From positions 1 through 7,130 of the forward strand of contig JAIRRP010000083.1 of the NCBI GenBank assembly GCA_031255915.1: a stretch of DNA of 7,130 nt. Reading direction: 5' to 3'. Position numbers and translations under genes: made by a program. The notes under the pieces were generated by a model, which did no database searches, was not told the DNA's origin, and worked only from the letters and a program-made list of their open reading frames with translations. This DNA comes from Puniceicoccales bacterium (GTDB taxonomy: Bacteria; Verrucomicrobiota; Verrucomicrobiia; Opitutales; JAIRLG01). Of this stretch, positions 1 to 7,026 are shown in pieces; position 1 is the stretch's first letter; every line of letters begins with the position of its first letter.

Positions 1-1110
1 CCTAAGGTTGGCCCGATCACCTACCGAAAGCTCTGTTCACATTTCAGCAATGACCCGGCACTTATCTTTGAAGCGACACGCGAAGAACTGCAAAAAATTC
101 CCGAATTATCCGAATCGACCCAAGACATCATTCTCCATCACTCTTGCTATTTCTCCCTCCCGGAGGACTGGGACAAAATACAACGGCAGGGTATTTCCTT
201 TCTAACAGACGATGGTCGCAATACTTATCCACCGTTTCTTCGCGAAATCTACGACCCTCCCATAGGGCTTTATTGCAAAGGACATCTACCGCCCACCACT
301 TCCTGCATCGCCATCATTGGCAGTCGACAGGCTACGCCCTATGGGCTCAAGACGGCCCACCAACTCGCTTATGAGCTAGCACAAAGAGGCTACACCATCG
401 TCAGCGGAATGGCGCAAGGTATTGATGCCGCGGCCCATGAAGGTGCCCTAGACGCCCAGGGAAACACCATAGCGGTCTTCGGAACCGGTGTGGACGTCAT
501 CTATCCTCATCATCACCACAAACTCTATCAGAGAATCACCCAGGCGCCGGCCAGTTGTGTACTATCGGAATTCCCTTTGGGCTATCAAGCGGAGAGGCAT
601 CATTTCCCGATCCGAAACCGTATTATTTCTGGGTTGTGCCAAGCCGTCATTGTCGTCGAAACAACGCGCCATGGCGGTAGCATGATCACCGCCCGAATGG
701 CCGCAGAGCAAGGACGACAGGTATTCGCCGTTCCCGGGCGTATGGATTATCCCACCAGCCAAGGATGCCTAGAGCTCATACGCGACGGTGCCACCCTCCT
801 CACTAAAACGGAAGATATTTTCGAAGATCTCCCCTTCTTTCAGGAAAGGCATTCCCAAAAAGAAGCAGATGCGTTAAAAGAAGTAGATGCATCTATAAAA
901 TCCACGAAAACATATACCGAACCGCCCCTAGAGACAGCACTCGAAAAAGATCTCTATGGCTTCATTCACCATCATGATAAGCTCACTCTCGAGGACATCT
1001 TTAAAGGGCTCCAACATCAACCTCAGCAAATCATTTCCGTCCTACAGATGCTCGAACTACAACAGATTGTCTGCAAATCCCCTTCCGGGCATTACGAATG
1101 TTTTGCATAA
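1..1110 (+). CDS. dprA: DNA-processing protein DprA (Smf), 5'-truncated by the window edge
   Basis: The frame is open from base 1 and gives 369 residues up to TAA; about 15-20 N-terminal residues are probably missing. DprA binds incoming single-stranded DNA in the cytoplasm and loads RecA during natural transformation. Residues ~1-45 resemble the N-terminal helix-hairpin-helix region (PKVGPITYRKL, then ELQKIPEL). The Rossmann-like core follows: IAIIGSRQ near 103-110, SGMAQGID at 135-142, RNRIISG at 205-211, GGSMITA at 225-231 and VPGRMDYPTSQG near 244-255. These are the standard DprA signatures. A charged linker (~275-315) leads to a C-terminal winged-helix-like segment (~315-365). The ATG at 409 is internal and is not the start, because conserved fold elements lie before it. 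The next gene begins 61 nt downstream. Presence of dprA alone does not prove competence. Family assignment is near certain. Confidence 0.96.
   Translation, partial: PKVGPITYRKLCSHFSNDPALIFEATREELQKIPELSESTQDIILHHSCYFSLPEDWDKIQRQGISFLTDDGRNTYPPFLREIYDPPIGLYCKGHLPPTTSCIAIIGSRQATPYGLKTAHQLAYELAQRGYTIVSGMAQGIDAAAHEGALDAQGNTIAVFGTGVDVIYPHHHHKLYQRITQAPASCVLSEFPLGYQAERHHFPIRNRIISGLCQAVIVVETTRHGGSMITARMAAEQGRQVFAVPGRMDYPTSQGCLELIRDGATLLTKTEDIFEDLPFFQERHSQKEADALKEVDASIKSTKTYTEPPLETALEKDLYGFIHHHDKLTLEDIFKGLQHQPQQIISVLQMLELQQIVCKSPSGHYECFA
859..894 (+). repeat. Imperfect 18-bp tandem duplication in the dprA linker
   Basis: Two adjacent 18-nt units (859-876 and 877-894) match at 14 of 18 positions. They encode KEADAL and KEVDAS. 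The repeat lies in the low-complexity charged linker between the DprA core and the C-terminal winged helix, so it keeps the reading frame and probably only changes linker length. Confidence 0.6.
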
Positions 1111-1163
1111 ACGACACCTTGCCATCTTGATCGACTTCGCCAATGCCTCCTGAAGACTTACTC

Positions 1164-1167
1164 AGGA
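1164..1167 (+). promoter_or_regulatory. Shine-Dalgarno AGGA for the RNA methyltransferase gene
   Basis: AGGA sits 4 nt before the ATG at 1172, in the context CAGGAAAAAATG. An in-frame TGA at 1151-1153 and no other in-frame start codon between it and the ATG fix this start. The same arrangement recurs before the gene at 2229. Confidence 0.65.
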
Positions 1168-1171
1168 AAAA

Positions 1172-2065
1172 ATGGGCAACATCATCTCGAGCCGGAAGAA
1201 TCCACATATTCAATTTATCGACAAATTAAAAAAACGAGCTGCACGCGATCAATATGGGGCGTACATCGTAGAAGGTCTACGAGAGCTCAAACGAGCTTAC
1301 CAGACTCAGCATCTCCGTGAAATTTACTTCTGCCCTCATTATTTCTCTTCCCAAGAACACGGCGCTTTTCTACAGCAATTATCGACGAAATCTCCTGTTC
1401 CGCAGTATGAAGTTTCGGCCTATGCATTTGAAAAAATTTCCCTGCGCGAAGGAATGGATGGTTTCATCGGCATCGGTATACCTCTCAAAACTCTTAAAAG
1501 CGATTTACAGCAACTGGTTCTCTTCGAAACTCCCCTGATCCTAGTTGCCGAAAGCATTGAAAAACCCGGTAATCTAGGTGCCATTCTCCGAAGCGCCGAC
1601 TCGGCTGGTGTAAATGCCGTGGTACTTTTAGACCCTCGCACGGATCTTTACAATCCTAACTGCATCCGCGCCTCCCAAGGAGCGATCTTTTCCATTCCTA
1701 TCATCCTTTCCTATTACCAGGAATGGGAATACTATTGCCGAGAAAAGGAATGGCAATGGGTCGTCATGACGCCTCATGCAGAATCTCATTTCTGGTCCAT
1801 AGATATGAAACGACCCACAGCGATTATCCTTGGTTCCGAAAAAGACGGCCTTCGGGAGAACTGGTTTCGGCATCCATCATCAAGAATGGTAAAAATCCCT
1901 CACCACGGGATTTCAGATTCACTCAATGTCTCCGTCGCCACAGCCATCGTGCTCTATGAAGCGGTCCGGCAGCGGACCTTATATCCTTCGGTTAATGCAT
2001 TGTCAAAAAGTCTACTGGACATAAACTCTACTGACAGCACCATCCCTGAGCAGCACCGGCGATAA
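1172..2065 (+). CDS. SpoU/TrmH-family RNA 2'-O-ribose methyltransferase
   Basis: This 297-residue protein should transfer a methyl group from S-adenosylmethionine to a ribose 2'-OH in tRNA or rRNA. Residues ~1-100 look like the SpoU substrate-binding domain (SRKNPHIQFIDKL, then YIVEGLREL at 31-39). The trefoil-knot SPOUT domain has all three motifs: motif 1 at 127-146 with N134 and R140, motif 2 AIILGSEKDGL at 217-227 with E223, and motif 3 at 242-263 with S250 and N252 in DSLNVSVATA. Motif 3 begins IPHHG where many relatives have IPM. The C-terminal ~30 residues after VRQR have no recognised motif. The exact target (23S rRNA as for RlmB, or tRNA as for TrmH) cannot be read from sequence, so no symbol is given. 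It follows dprA by 61 nt and may share its transcript. Confidence 0.93.
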   Translation: MGNIISSRKNPHIQFIDKLKKRAARDQYGAYIVEGLRELKRAYQTQHLREIYFCPHYFSSQEHGAFLQQLSTKSPVPQYEVSAYAFEKISLREGMDGFIGIGIPLKTLKSDLQQLVLFETPLILVAESIEKPGNLGAILRSADSAGVNAVVLLDPRTDLYNPNCIRASQGAIFSIPIILSYYQEWEYYCREKEWQWVVMTPHAESHFWSIDMKRPTAIILGSEKDGLRENWFRHPSSRMVKIPHHGISDSLNVSVATAIVLYEAVRQRTLYPSVNALSKSLLDINSTDSTIPEQHRR

Positions 2066-2091
2066 CGCTACCCACCTTAGGACGGCTGCTG

Positions 2092-2113
2092 AAAGATGAG
2101 GGTCTTTATTTTT
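2092..2113 (+). terminator. Weak terminator-like hairpin after the methyltransferase gene
   Basis: A 5-bp stem AAAGA/TCTTT with a 6-nt loop TGAGGG is followed by ATTTTT, 27 nt after the methyltransferase stop. The stem is short and AT-rich, so termination may be partial or absent. This call is tentative. Confidence 0.2.
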
Positions 2114-2220
2114 CGAATAGGCTCAAGACCGAGAAAAATTTTAAGGCCTACAATCATAAAATTCCTGCAGAAAGATACAGTATTTGACTTTTGAAGCAAA
2201 TTCTCTTCTCCTTCTGATCA

Positions 2221-2224
2221 AGGA
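2221..2224 (+). promoter_or_regulatory. Shine-Dalgarno AGGA that decides the ATG start at 2229
   Basis: AGGA lies 4 nt before the ATG at 2229, in the context AAGGAAAAAATG. This is almost identical to the site before the methyltransferase gene. The only longer alternative is a TTG at 2184, which lacks a comparable purine-rich site. Confidence 0.65.
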
Positions 2225-2228
2225 AAAA

Positions 2229-2885
2229 ATGGTTCATGACGATATCCAAAAAGACTCAAAAATCCTCGATGTAGCCTTCGTAAATAAGGTTTCTCTCGAG
2301 GAAAAGTGTTGGTTTTTCTTCAAAGAGCATTCCAAATGCTTCACTTATATTCTTTGCCTCCTCTTGGCATTGGGCTGTATTATCGGGCTAGTGCTATGGT
2401 CAAAAGACCTCTATGGTCGGCATATCCAAAATCGCTTTATCGCCCTTCAGAGTCCGGAAGATAAGATATTATTTGCAGAGCATCATCTCTCTCATCCTCT
2501 GGCCGGTGTCTGCTTTTTAGAACTGGCTGACGTGGCTTATCAAGCCAAGGACTATCCATTGGCTGTAAAGCATTATACGCAGGCTCAAGTAGGATTAAAG
2601 CATAGTATTTTCGGTGGACGCGCCGCTCTTGGCAAGGCCATGAGTCTCCTGGCCTGTGGGGAACAAGAAGAGGGACGCATCGCGCTTCTCTCCACAGCGA
2701 CCGATGTACAGCACCTTCGTTCCATAAGAGCAGAGGCATTTTATTTGGCCGCTACCCTAGCGATGGATCGCGGAAAACCGAACAAGACGAAACAAGCCCT
2801 CCAGTATATTGCCAGCGGAGATTATGGGGACATGTGGAAAGAACGAGCACAAGAGCTAGCCAAAAGCTATAACATAGAGCTTTAA
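2229..2885 (+). CDS. Single-pass membrane protein with TPR-like C-terminal domain (YfgM/TPR_21-like)
   Basis: The 218-residue protein has a polar cytosolic N-terminus (1-36), one membrane segment at about 37-57 (CFTYILCLLLALGCIIGLVLW region), and a helical domain rich in Ala and Leu from ~90 to the end. Segments near 93-119 (ELADVAYQAKDYPLAVKHY), 128-150 and 167-190 have the helix-turn-helix spacing of TPR-like repeats. The layout resembles YfgM-type proteins, which are anchored in the inner membrane with the TPR domain outside and interact with the Sec translocon; that function is not shown here. The start at 2229 is preferred over a TTG at 2184, which would add 15 residues (mostly hydrophobic near LLLLI) without a good ribosome site. 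The peptidase gene follows in the same frame after 33 nt. Confidence 0.75.
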   Translation: MVHDDIQKDSKILDVAFVNKVSLEEKCWFFFKEHSKCFTYILCLLLALGCIIGLVLWSKDLYGRHIQNRFIALQSPEDKILFAEHHLSHPLAGVCFLELADVAYQAKDYPLAVKHYTQAQVGLKHSIFGGRAALGKAMSLLACGEQEEGRIALLSTATDVQHLRSIRAEAFYLAATLAMDRGKPNKTKQALQYIASGDYGDMWKERAQELAKSYNIEL

Positions 2886-2918
2886 ATCGTTCACCTTTTA
2901 TCGTGCAATCATCATTCT

Positions 2919-4043
2919 ATGGGACACGCAGCTAAAGTTCTCTTCTCGGATACCTGTCATGATGCCAATATGCTCTATTGGTCCGGTATTTCCGTAACGG
3001 ATCCGTTTCTCGCCATAGAGTACCAAAACCGTCGGATAGCCATCATTTCTACGTTAGAACGCGATCGCCTCAGGCAACATTCCCATTTCGATGACATATT
3101 TACCTGGGAAGATTATTTATCGCCAAAGGAAACCTCCCTGCCTATTTTTCAGAAGATCGGACGTGTTTTGTCACTGTTTCAAAAAAAAGAAAACATCGCA
3201 CTTTGGCATATTCCCTCTCATTTCCCAAGTGCTGCACTCGTCGCCCTACAGCAGCAAAACCTTCTTTTCGAAATTCAAGAAAATCCATTTCTTCCCGAAA
3301 GAGTGATTAAGAAAGAACGCGAAATAGCGGAGTTACGTCAGGCGGCCAAAATCACCTCGGAAGCTATGGAATCAACGCGTCAGATTTTAGCCCAATGCCA
3401 AATCGCTTCCAATAATACTCTTTTGTTCGAGGGCCTGCCAGTGACTTCTGAATTTCTCCGTAGTCATATCGAGCTTTTCTGTTTCCAAAAGGGTGCTTTG
3501 GCTGAAAATACCATCGCGTCTTGCGGCCCGCAAAGCGCATTCCCTCATGAGGAGGGCTCTTGGATCATTCGTGCCCAAAGTTTCATCGTCATCGACATCT
3601 TCCCCAGGTTAAAATCCAGCGGTTATTTCGGAGACATGACGCGCACCTATATTAAGGGCACTCCCTCGCCTCAGCAAGAAAAGATCTACTCAAGTGTCCT
3701 GGAAGCCCATCGACAAAGCGTGCTCCGCGTATGTGCAGGTGCCTCCGCTGAAGAAATTCATGATCACAATGTCGCTTTTTTCGAAGAACAGGGATTCCCT
3801 ACTCGCATTACACGTGATAGCTGTACAGGTTTTATTCACAGTACAGGACATGGCGTCGGCCTGGATATTCACGAAGAACCGAGGCTTTTTCACGGAGCTG
3901 GACGACTTTCTAAAGATATGGTCATTACCATTGAACCCGGACTTTATTATCCCGATGGAGGTGTGCGCATTGAAGACACGCTCCTTGTTCACGAAAAAGA
4001 TGGCGAGAAACTCACCCAGGGAACTTATGACTGGATCCTTTAA
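2919..4043 (+). CDS. M24-family Xaa-Pro aminopeptidase / dipeptidase
   Basis: This 374-residue metallopeptidase should cleave the bond before proline in peptides, probably in the cytoplasm since no signal peptide is visible. Residues ~1-125 form the creatinase/prolidase-like N-terminal domain. The pita-bread catalytic domain runs from ~130 to the end. All five dinuclear metal ligands are visible: D226 (IVIDIFPR), D239 (GDMTRT), H311 (STGHGVG), E339 (TIEPGLYYP) and E352 (VRIEDT); H318 and R350 are conserved too. The two Asp ligands are 13 residues apart, two more than the common spacing, because of the 'DIFPR' variant loop. Upstream the frame is open only back to the previous gene's TAA, with no other start codon, so ATG at 2919 is the start although no Shine-Dalgarno is visible. 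lepB starts 5 nt after its stop. Aminopeptidase or dipeptidase (prolidase) activity cannot be told apart from sequence. Confidence 0.93.
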   Translation: MGHAAKVLFSDTCHDANMLYWSGISVTDPFLAIEYQNRRIAIISTLERDRLRQHSHFDDIFTWEDYLSPKETSLPIFQKIGRVLSLFQKKENIALWHIPSHFPSAALVALQQQNLLFEIQENPFLPERVIKKEREIAELRQAAKITSEAMESTRQILAQCQIASNNTLLFEGLPVTSEFLRSHIELFCFQKGALAENTIASCGPQSAFPHEEGSWIIRAQSFIVIDIFPRLKSSGYFGDMTRTYIKGTPSPQQEKIYSSVLEAHRQSVLRVCAGASAEEIHDHNVAFFEEQGFPTRITRDSCTGFIHSTGHGVGLDIHEEPRLFHGAGRLSKDMVITIEPGLYYPDGGVRIEDTLLVHEKDGEKLTQGTYDWIL

Positions 4044-4048
4044 AACAC

Positions 4049-5329
4049 ATGTTTAGTTTTTTTAGAAAAAAGAATCCTCCCTGCGCGCATAAAAAATCCA
4101 CCGAAGAATTATTGTGCGCCATCCGCAAAGTCATCACCTACCGCAAAGACCTTCTTTCGGAAGAAAGTTTGCGGTATTTAAAGGAGTCTTATTCTATGCT
4201 CCAGGAACTTTTAAAGGGAGGCAATGCGAAAGAAACGGAAATTCTGACCCTATGTCAAGAGATCCGAGGGAAGCTTAAAAAATACGGCGGAGATATCTAT
4301 CCTCAGGGATTTTTGGCAGAAAATGCCGAGGTTTTCCTCGTGGCTGCCATCGTCGCCATTAGCATTCGGACTTTTTTCTTCCAGCCATTTAAAATTCCGA
4401 CGAATTCCATGTACCCTACCTATGCAGGTATGACCTTCGAAGTCTTTTCTGAAGAAAAACCAGCTCCCAAAAGCTGGCGTAAATTCCTCCGTTTTTTTTC
4501 GCTCGGAACAAAGAGCTACCGCATCCAATGTCCTCATAAGGGAGAAATTTTTCTCCCCCTCATGACGCGTGACGATCCACTTATCCCCTATGGAGGGTTT
4601 TTAAGCTACCGCGTCATCGATGGAAGAAAATGGTTAGGACTCTTACCCACCAAATTACGTTCCTATCGACTCTACATTCATGATACGCCTATCACCATTC
4701 AAGTCCCTCTTGAATTTTCTCTTGACGATGTCATCTTGCAGGCATTTTTTCCCGAAAAAACCTCATGGTCACAGGTGATTCAAGGGGACATACGCCGTCA
4801 TATTCGATATAAAGGTCATCAAATTTGCTTCCAGACTTCCATCAAAAAGAAGCGAGATGAAATGTTACTTTCTTTTGACATTCTTACTGGAGATATGCTC
4901 TTCGTCAATCGCATGTGCTATCATTTCCGGAAGCCGAAGATCGGCGATCCATTTGTATTTCGCACGCGGAACATTCCAGGGCTCATGGGAAATGACAAGT
5001 ATTACATCAAACGCATCGTTGGCCAGGGAGGAGATACACTAAAGGTTCAGGAACCAAGGCTTTTGCGCAATGGGGAAATGGTCGATCAATGCCTAGCTTT
5101 TCAGAAAAATAATACCCAGACTCCACCCTACCTAGGTTATACAGCCTCGGGATCTTTCATTGATGGCCGCACCACCTACGTTCCCAATGGCCATTTCTTC
5201 GCCATGGGCGATAATTCGCCCTACAGCGGGGACAGCCGTTACTGGGGAACCGTACCTCAAAAAGAAGTCATCGGGAAGGCCTGTTTCATCTTTTATCCGT
5301 TCACCTCTCGCTGGGGTATTGCCCAATGA
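4049..5329 (+). CDS. lepB: Signal peptidase I (leader peptidase), enlarged form
   Basis: LepB cleaves signal peptides from exported proteins at the outer face of the inner membrane, using a Ser-Lys dyad. The 426-residue protein has a helical cytosolic N-terminus (1-92), one membrane segment at ~94-112, and the catalytic Ser S120 in KIPTNSMYPT. The general base is K321 in YYIKRIVG, followed by GDT at 328-330. The late conserved box MGDNSPYSGDSRYWG spans 386-400. GDMLFVNR (281-288) and RKPKIGD (294-300) are the usual bridge before the Lys. S120 and K321 are 201 residues apart, against 55 in E. coli LepB (S90, K145), so an extra ~150-residue segment lies between about 130 and 280. The start has no clear Shine-Dalgarno, but it lies 5 nt after the peptidase stop, which suggests translational coupling. 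The stop overlaps the truA start. Identity is secure; the role of the insertion is unknown. Confidence 0.96.
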   Translation: MFSFFRKKNPPCAHKKSTEELLCAIRKVITYRKDLLSEESLRYLKESYSMLQELLKGGNAKETEILTLCQEIRGKLKKYGGDIYPQGFLAENAEVFLVAAIVAISIRTFFFQPFKIPTNSMYPTYAGMTFEVFSEEKPAPKSWRKFLRFFSLGTKSYRIQCPHKGEIFLPLMTRDDPLIPYGGFLSYRVIDGRKWLGLLPTKLRSYRLYIHDTPITIQVPLEFSLDDVILQAFFPEKTSWSQVIQGDIRRHIRYKGHQICFQTSIKKKRDEMLLSFDILTGDMLFVNRMCYHFRKPKIGDPFVFRTRNIPGLMGNDKYYIKRIVGQGGDTLKVQEPRLLRNGEMVDQCLAFQKNNTQTPPYLGYTASGSFIDGRTTYVPNGHFFAMGDNSPYSGDSRYWGTVPQKEVIGKACFIFYPFTSRWGIAQ

Positions 5330-6105
5330 CCCGCTGGTGTGCCCATTGCGCCTATGAAGGAACCTCTTTTTATGGCTGGCAAAGTCAGGCCGGAGGAAAT
5401 ACTATCCAAGATTTTATCGAAGCGCGATTGGCGCAGCTATTTCATCATCCCATTCGGATCCATGGCAGCGGCCGTACCGATGCCGGTGTCCATGCGAGAG
5501 ATCAAGTTTTTCACTTTGATGCTGGGTGGAATTATGGATCTGATGTGCTACTTAAGGCCTTAAGCTCTGGACTCCCATCCGGAATTCAAATCTGGAAGAT
5601 TTATCCTGTAACAGATACTTTCCATGCGCGCTACTCCGTTGAGTGGAAGCGTTATATCTATTATATTCATGAAGGATTTCCATCGCCTTTTCAATCGCGC
5701 TATGTCTATGGTATTGGAACGCGCAAGCTTTCACTCGAGCTTCTGGAAAATTTTTGCTCATCTCTCATTGGGTTACACAATTTCACGACCTTCGGCGCTT
5801 CACACGAGAATCCACAGGAAAATCCTACTAAAAATTTACTGCGACTCGCATTTAACCGCAAAGGATCATCCGTTGAAATGACCATAGAGGCCAGCGGATA
5901 TCTCTATAAAATGGCCCGTCGTATTGCCGGAACGGCGATCGAAATTGCCCTCAGGCGATTAATGGTAGAAGAAGTTTTACAGGCTTTTTTTCACCAAAAA
6001 AGAACGGAAAAAATTGTCACCGCTCCCGCTAAAGGCCTTTTCCTGGACTACGTTTCCTATGGCGAAAACACTTATCCAACAATAGATCATCCAGAATATC
6101 GTTAA
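5326..6105 (+). CDS. truA: tRNA pseudouridine(38-40) synthase TruA
   Basis: TruA converts uridines 38-40 of the tRNA anticodon arm to pseudouridine in the cytoplasm. The 259-residue length is normal for the family. The N-terminal signature YEGTSFYGWQ is at 10-19. The catalytic Asp is D52 in GSGRTDAGVHA (47-57), with FHARYS at 99-104 and KRYIYYI at 108-114, whose Y110 corresponds to the conserved active-site Tyr. GLHNFTTFGA at 149-158 and SGYLYKMARRIAG at 190-202 belong to the second half of the fold, and APAKGLFL at 233-240 matches the usual APPEGLYL box. The ATG overlaps the lepB TGA in ATGA, so translation is probably coupled to lepB. The C-terminal ~15 residues are a short unconserved tail. 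The converging gene ends 36 nt beyond the stop with no obvious terminator between. Confidence 0.97.
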   Translation: MTRWCAHCAYEGTSFYGWQSQAGGNTIQDFIEARLAQLFHHPIRIHGSGRTDAGVHARDQVFHFDAGWNYGSDVLLKALSSGLPSGIQIWKIYPVTDTFHARYSVEWKRYIYYIHEGFPSPFQSRYVYGIGTRKLSLELLENFCSSLIGLHNFTTFGASHENPQENPTKNLLRLAFNRKGSSVEMTIEASGYLYKMARRIAGTAIEIALRRLMVEEVLQAFFHQKRTEKIVTAPAKGLFLDYVSYGENTYPTIDHPEYR

Positions 6106-6141
6106 ATCTCATTCCTTTCCATAGAAAACCAGAAGCTGACT

Positions 6142-7020
6142 TTAGTCATCATCATCATCACTGGCATAAGCCTGCATATGAGCCTGCATACGAGCCACAA
6201 GGATATCCGAAAAACGTCCCACACCAGCGGCAAAAGGTATCACACGATTGCCGTCTAGAAAAGCGCCTACAGCTAAGTCAATATTAACAGCAGCATTCGA
6301 TGACGCGAAATAGAGGTTCAACGCAACTTTAAGGGTTTCATCGGCGCGGTATATACACATCACGGCAAAACACCAAAGATATCCTCTAACCTCCGAAAGC
6401 TCTGAATTTTCCAGGACTATCGCTATTATCGGTCTCCTAAAATCTAAAGGTTTCTTAATTCCCCAAGGTAATGAACGGCACCTCAGCGTGGGCGAATCAC
6501 TGCTTCCATCGTAATCATCCACAATAGTAACGCCTGTACCATAGCACTTTATAACACATTCATCCGTCTGAATGTTTTCTGGTAGAAATCTAAGATTTTG
6601 TTGAATCCCAACAGGCCTGTGTTGACCCCAAAAAGGAATCAGGTTAAATCTCTCGTAAAACCCTGCCATAGGGTAGCAGTTTATTATAAAACTATAATCT
6701 GGACATGCATCGATGCCCAAACGGGCGAGGTCATTTAGTATTTCTTTATACAAAGGACTGACCGATGACCAAGCACAAATTAAGGCCGATAGCGTATCTC
6801 CAACAGGATCTCCCGAGGCTGCAATACAATTTTCCATTCTTCTCGAATGGTTCAACAAGCCCTGCACTTCTTCTTGCTCAAAGAATACACTTGTTGATAG
6901 CCCAAATATTTTTGGAGCACACAAGAGATTCTCGCTAGGGCGGCAAAGATTAAGGGCGATCGCTCCAAGATTTCCGCAACATAACGGGAACAAACAACAA
7001 AAAAACAATAAGTATCTCAT
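6142..7020 (-). CDS. Secreted Cys-rich protein of unknown family with Asp5 C-terminus
   Basis: I do not recognise this 292-residue protein. It starts with a likely signal peptide (MRYLLFFCCLFPLCC, hydrophobic to about residue 22, possible cleavage after A20 or A22), so it should be exported. A lipobox is not convincing. The mature part has 11 cysteines (26, 34, 65, 82, 106, 115, 155, 159, 181, 217, 222), consistent with disulfides outside the cytoplasm. Residues ~195-270 alternate hydrophobic stretches (PIIAIVLENSE, WCFAVMCIY, VALNLYFASS) that look like a beta-rich core. The end has a short repeat MQAHMQAY and then five Asp. An in-frame TAA 9 nt before the ATG fixes the start at 7020, but no Shine-Dalgarno lies at normal distance; AGAGGA is ~24 nt away. 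It converges on truA. A real gene is likely because of the long frame and the signal peptide; the opposite-strand 107-codon frame lacks such features. Confidence 0.72.
   Translation of the reverse strand: MRYLLFFCCLFPLCCGNLGAIALNLCRPSENLLCAPKIFGLSTSVFFEQEEVQGLLNHSRRMENCIAASGDPVGDTLSALICAWSSVSPLYKEILNDLARLGIDACPDYSFIINCYPMAGFYERFNLIPFWGQHRPVGIQQNLRFLPENIQTDECVIKCYGTGVTIVDDYDGSSDSPTLRCRSLPWGIKKPLDFRRPIIAIVLENSELSEVRGYLWCFAVMCIYRADETLKVALNLYFASSNAAVNIDLAVGAFLDGNRVIPFAAGVGRFSDILVARMQAHMQAYASDDDDD
6146..6160. repeat. TCA trinucleotide repeat, five units
   Basis: Five exact TCA units on the plus strand lie at the 3' end of the minus-strand gene and encode most of its Asp5 tail (four GAT codons and a GAC). 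Such a short microsatellite could change tail length by slippage in steps of one Asp without a frameshift. Confidence 0.7.
6169..6192. repeat. 12-bp tandem repeat, two units, in the secreted-protein gene
   Basis: Unit AGCCTGCATATG (6169-6180) is followed by AGCCTGCATACG (6181-6192), with one mismatch, and then a further AGCC. On the minus strand it encodes the repeated MQA of RMQAHMQAYA, just before the Asp tail. Confidence 0.7.
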
Positions 7021-7026
7021 TTTAGA

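Larger units (their letters stand above)
2066..2228 (+). other. Intergenic region with weak hairpins, no gene seen
   Basis: This 163-nt gap separates the methyltransferase from the TPR-like gene. A short stem AAAGA (2092-2096) with TCTTT (2103-2107) is followed by ATTTTT, a weak terminator-like arrangement. An overlapping alternative pairs GGTCTT (2101-2106) with AAGACC (2125-2130) around an 18-nt loop. Neither is GC-rich, so a strong intrinsic terminator is doubtful. TACAAT at 2149-2154 resembles a -10 box, but no convincing -35 precedes it. A pyrimidine tract (2201-2214) leads into the ribosome binding site of the next gene. Confidence 0.4.

Noticed and set aside
409..1110. dprA starting at the ATG at 409
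   Set aside because: The frame is open back to base 1 and conserved DprA elements (helix-hairpin-helix region, GSRQ motif) lie before this ATG.
2049..2090. Inverted repeat AGCAGC/GCTGCT around the methyltransferase stop
   Set aside because: The stem is only 6 bp with a 30-nt loop and no T-run directly after, so it is probably chance.
2184..2212. TTGACT at 2184-2189 as a -35 promoter box
   Set aside because: No TATAAT-like hexamer occurs 16-18 nt downstream; that stretch is a pyrimidine tract.
2437..2739. 100-codon minus-strand reading frame
   Set aside because: It is antisense to the TPR-like gene and its translation looks like a shadow, with no recognisable domain.
3690..4056. Overlapping 100- and 120-codon frames over the end of the M24 gene
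   Set aside because: Both lie within the strongly supported catalytic domain of the peptidase, in other frames, and have no features of their own.
6106..6141. Bidirectional terminator between the converging truA and secreted-protein genes
   Set aside because: The 36-nt gap holds no stem longer than about 4 bp and no T-run, so no terminator can be supported.
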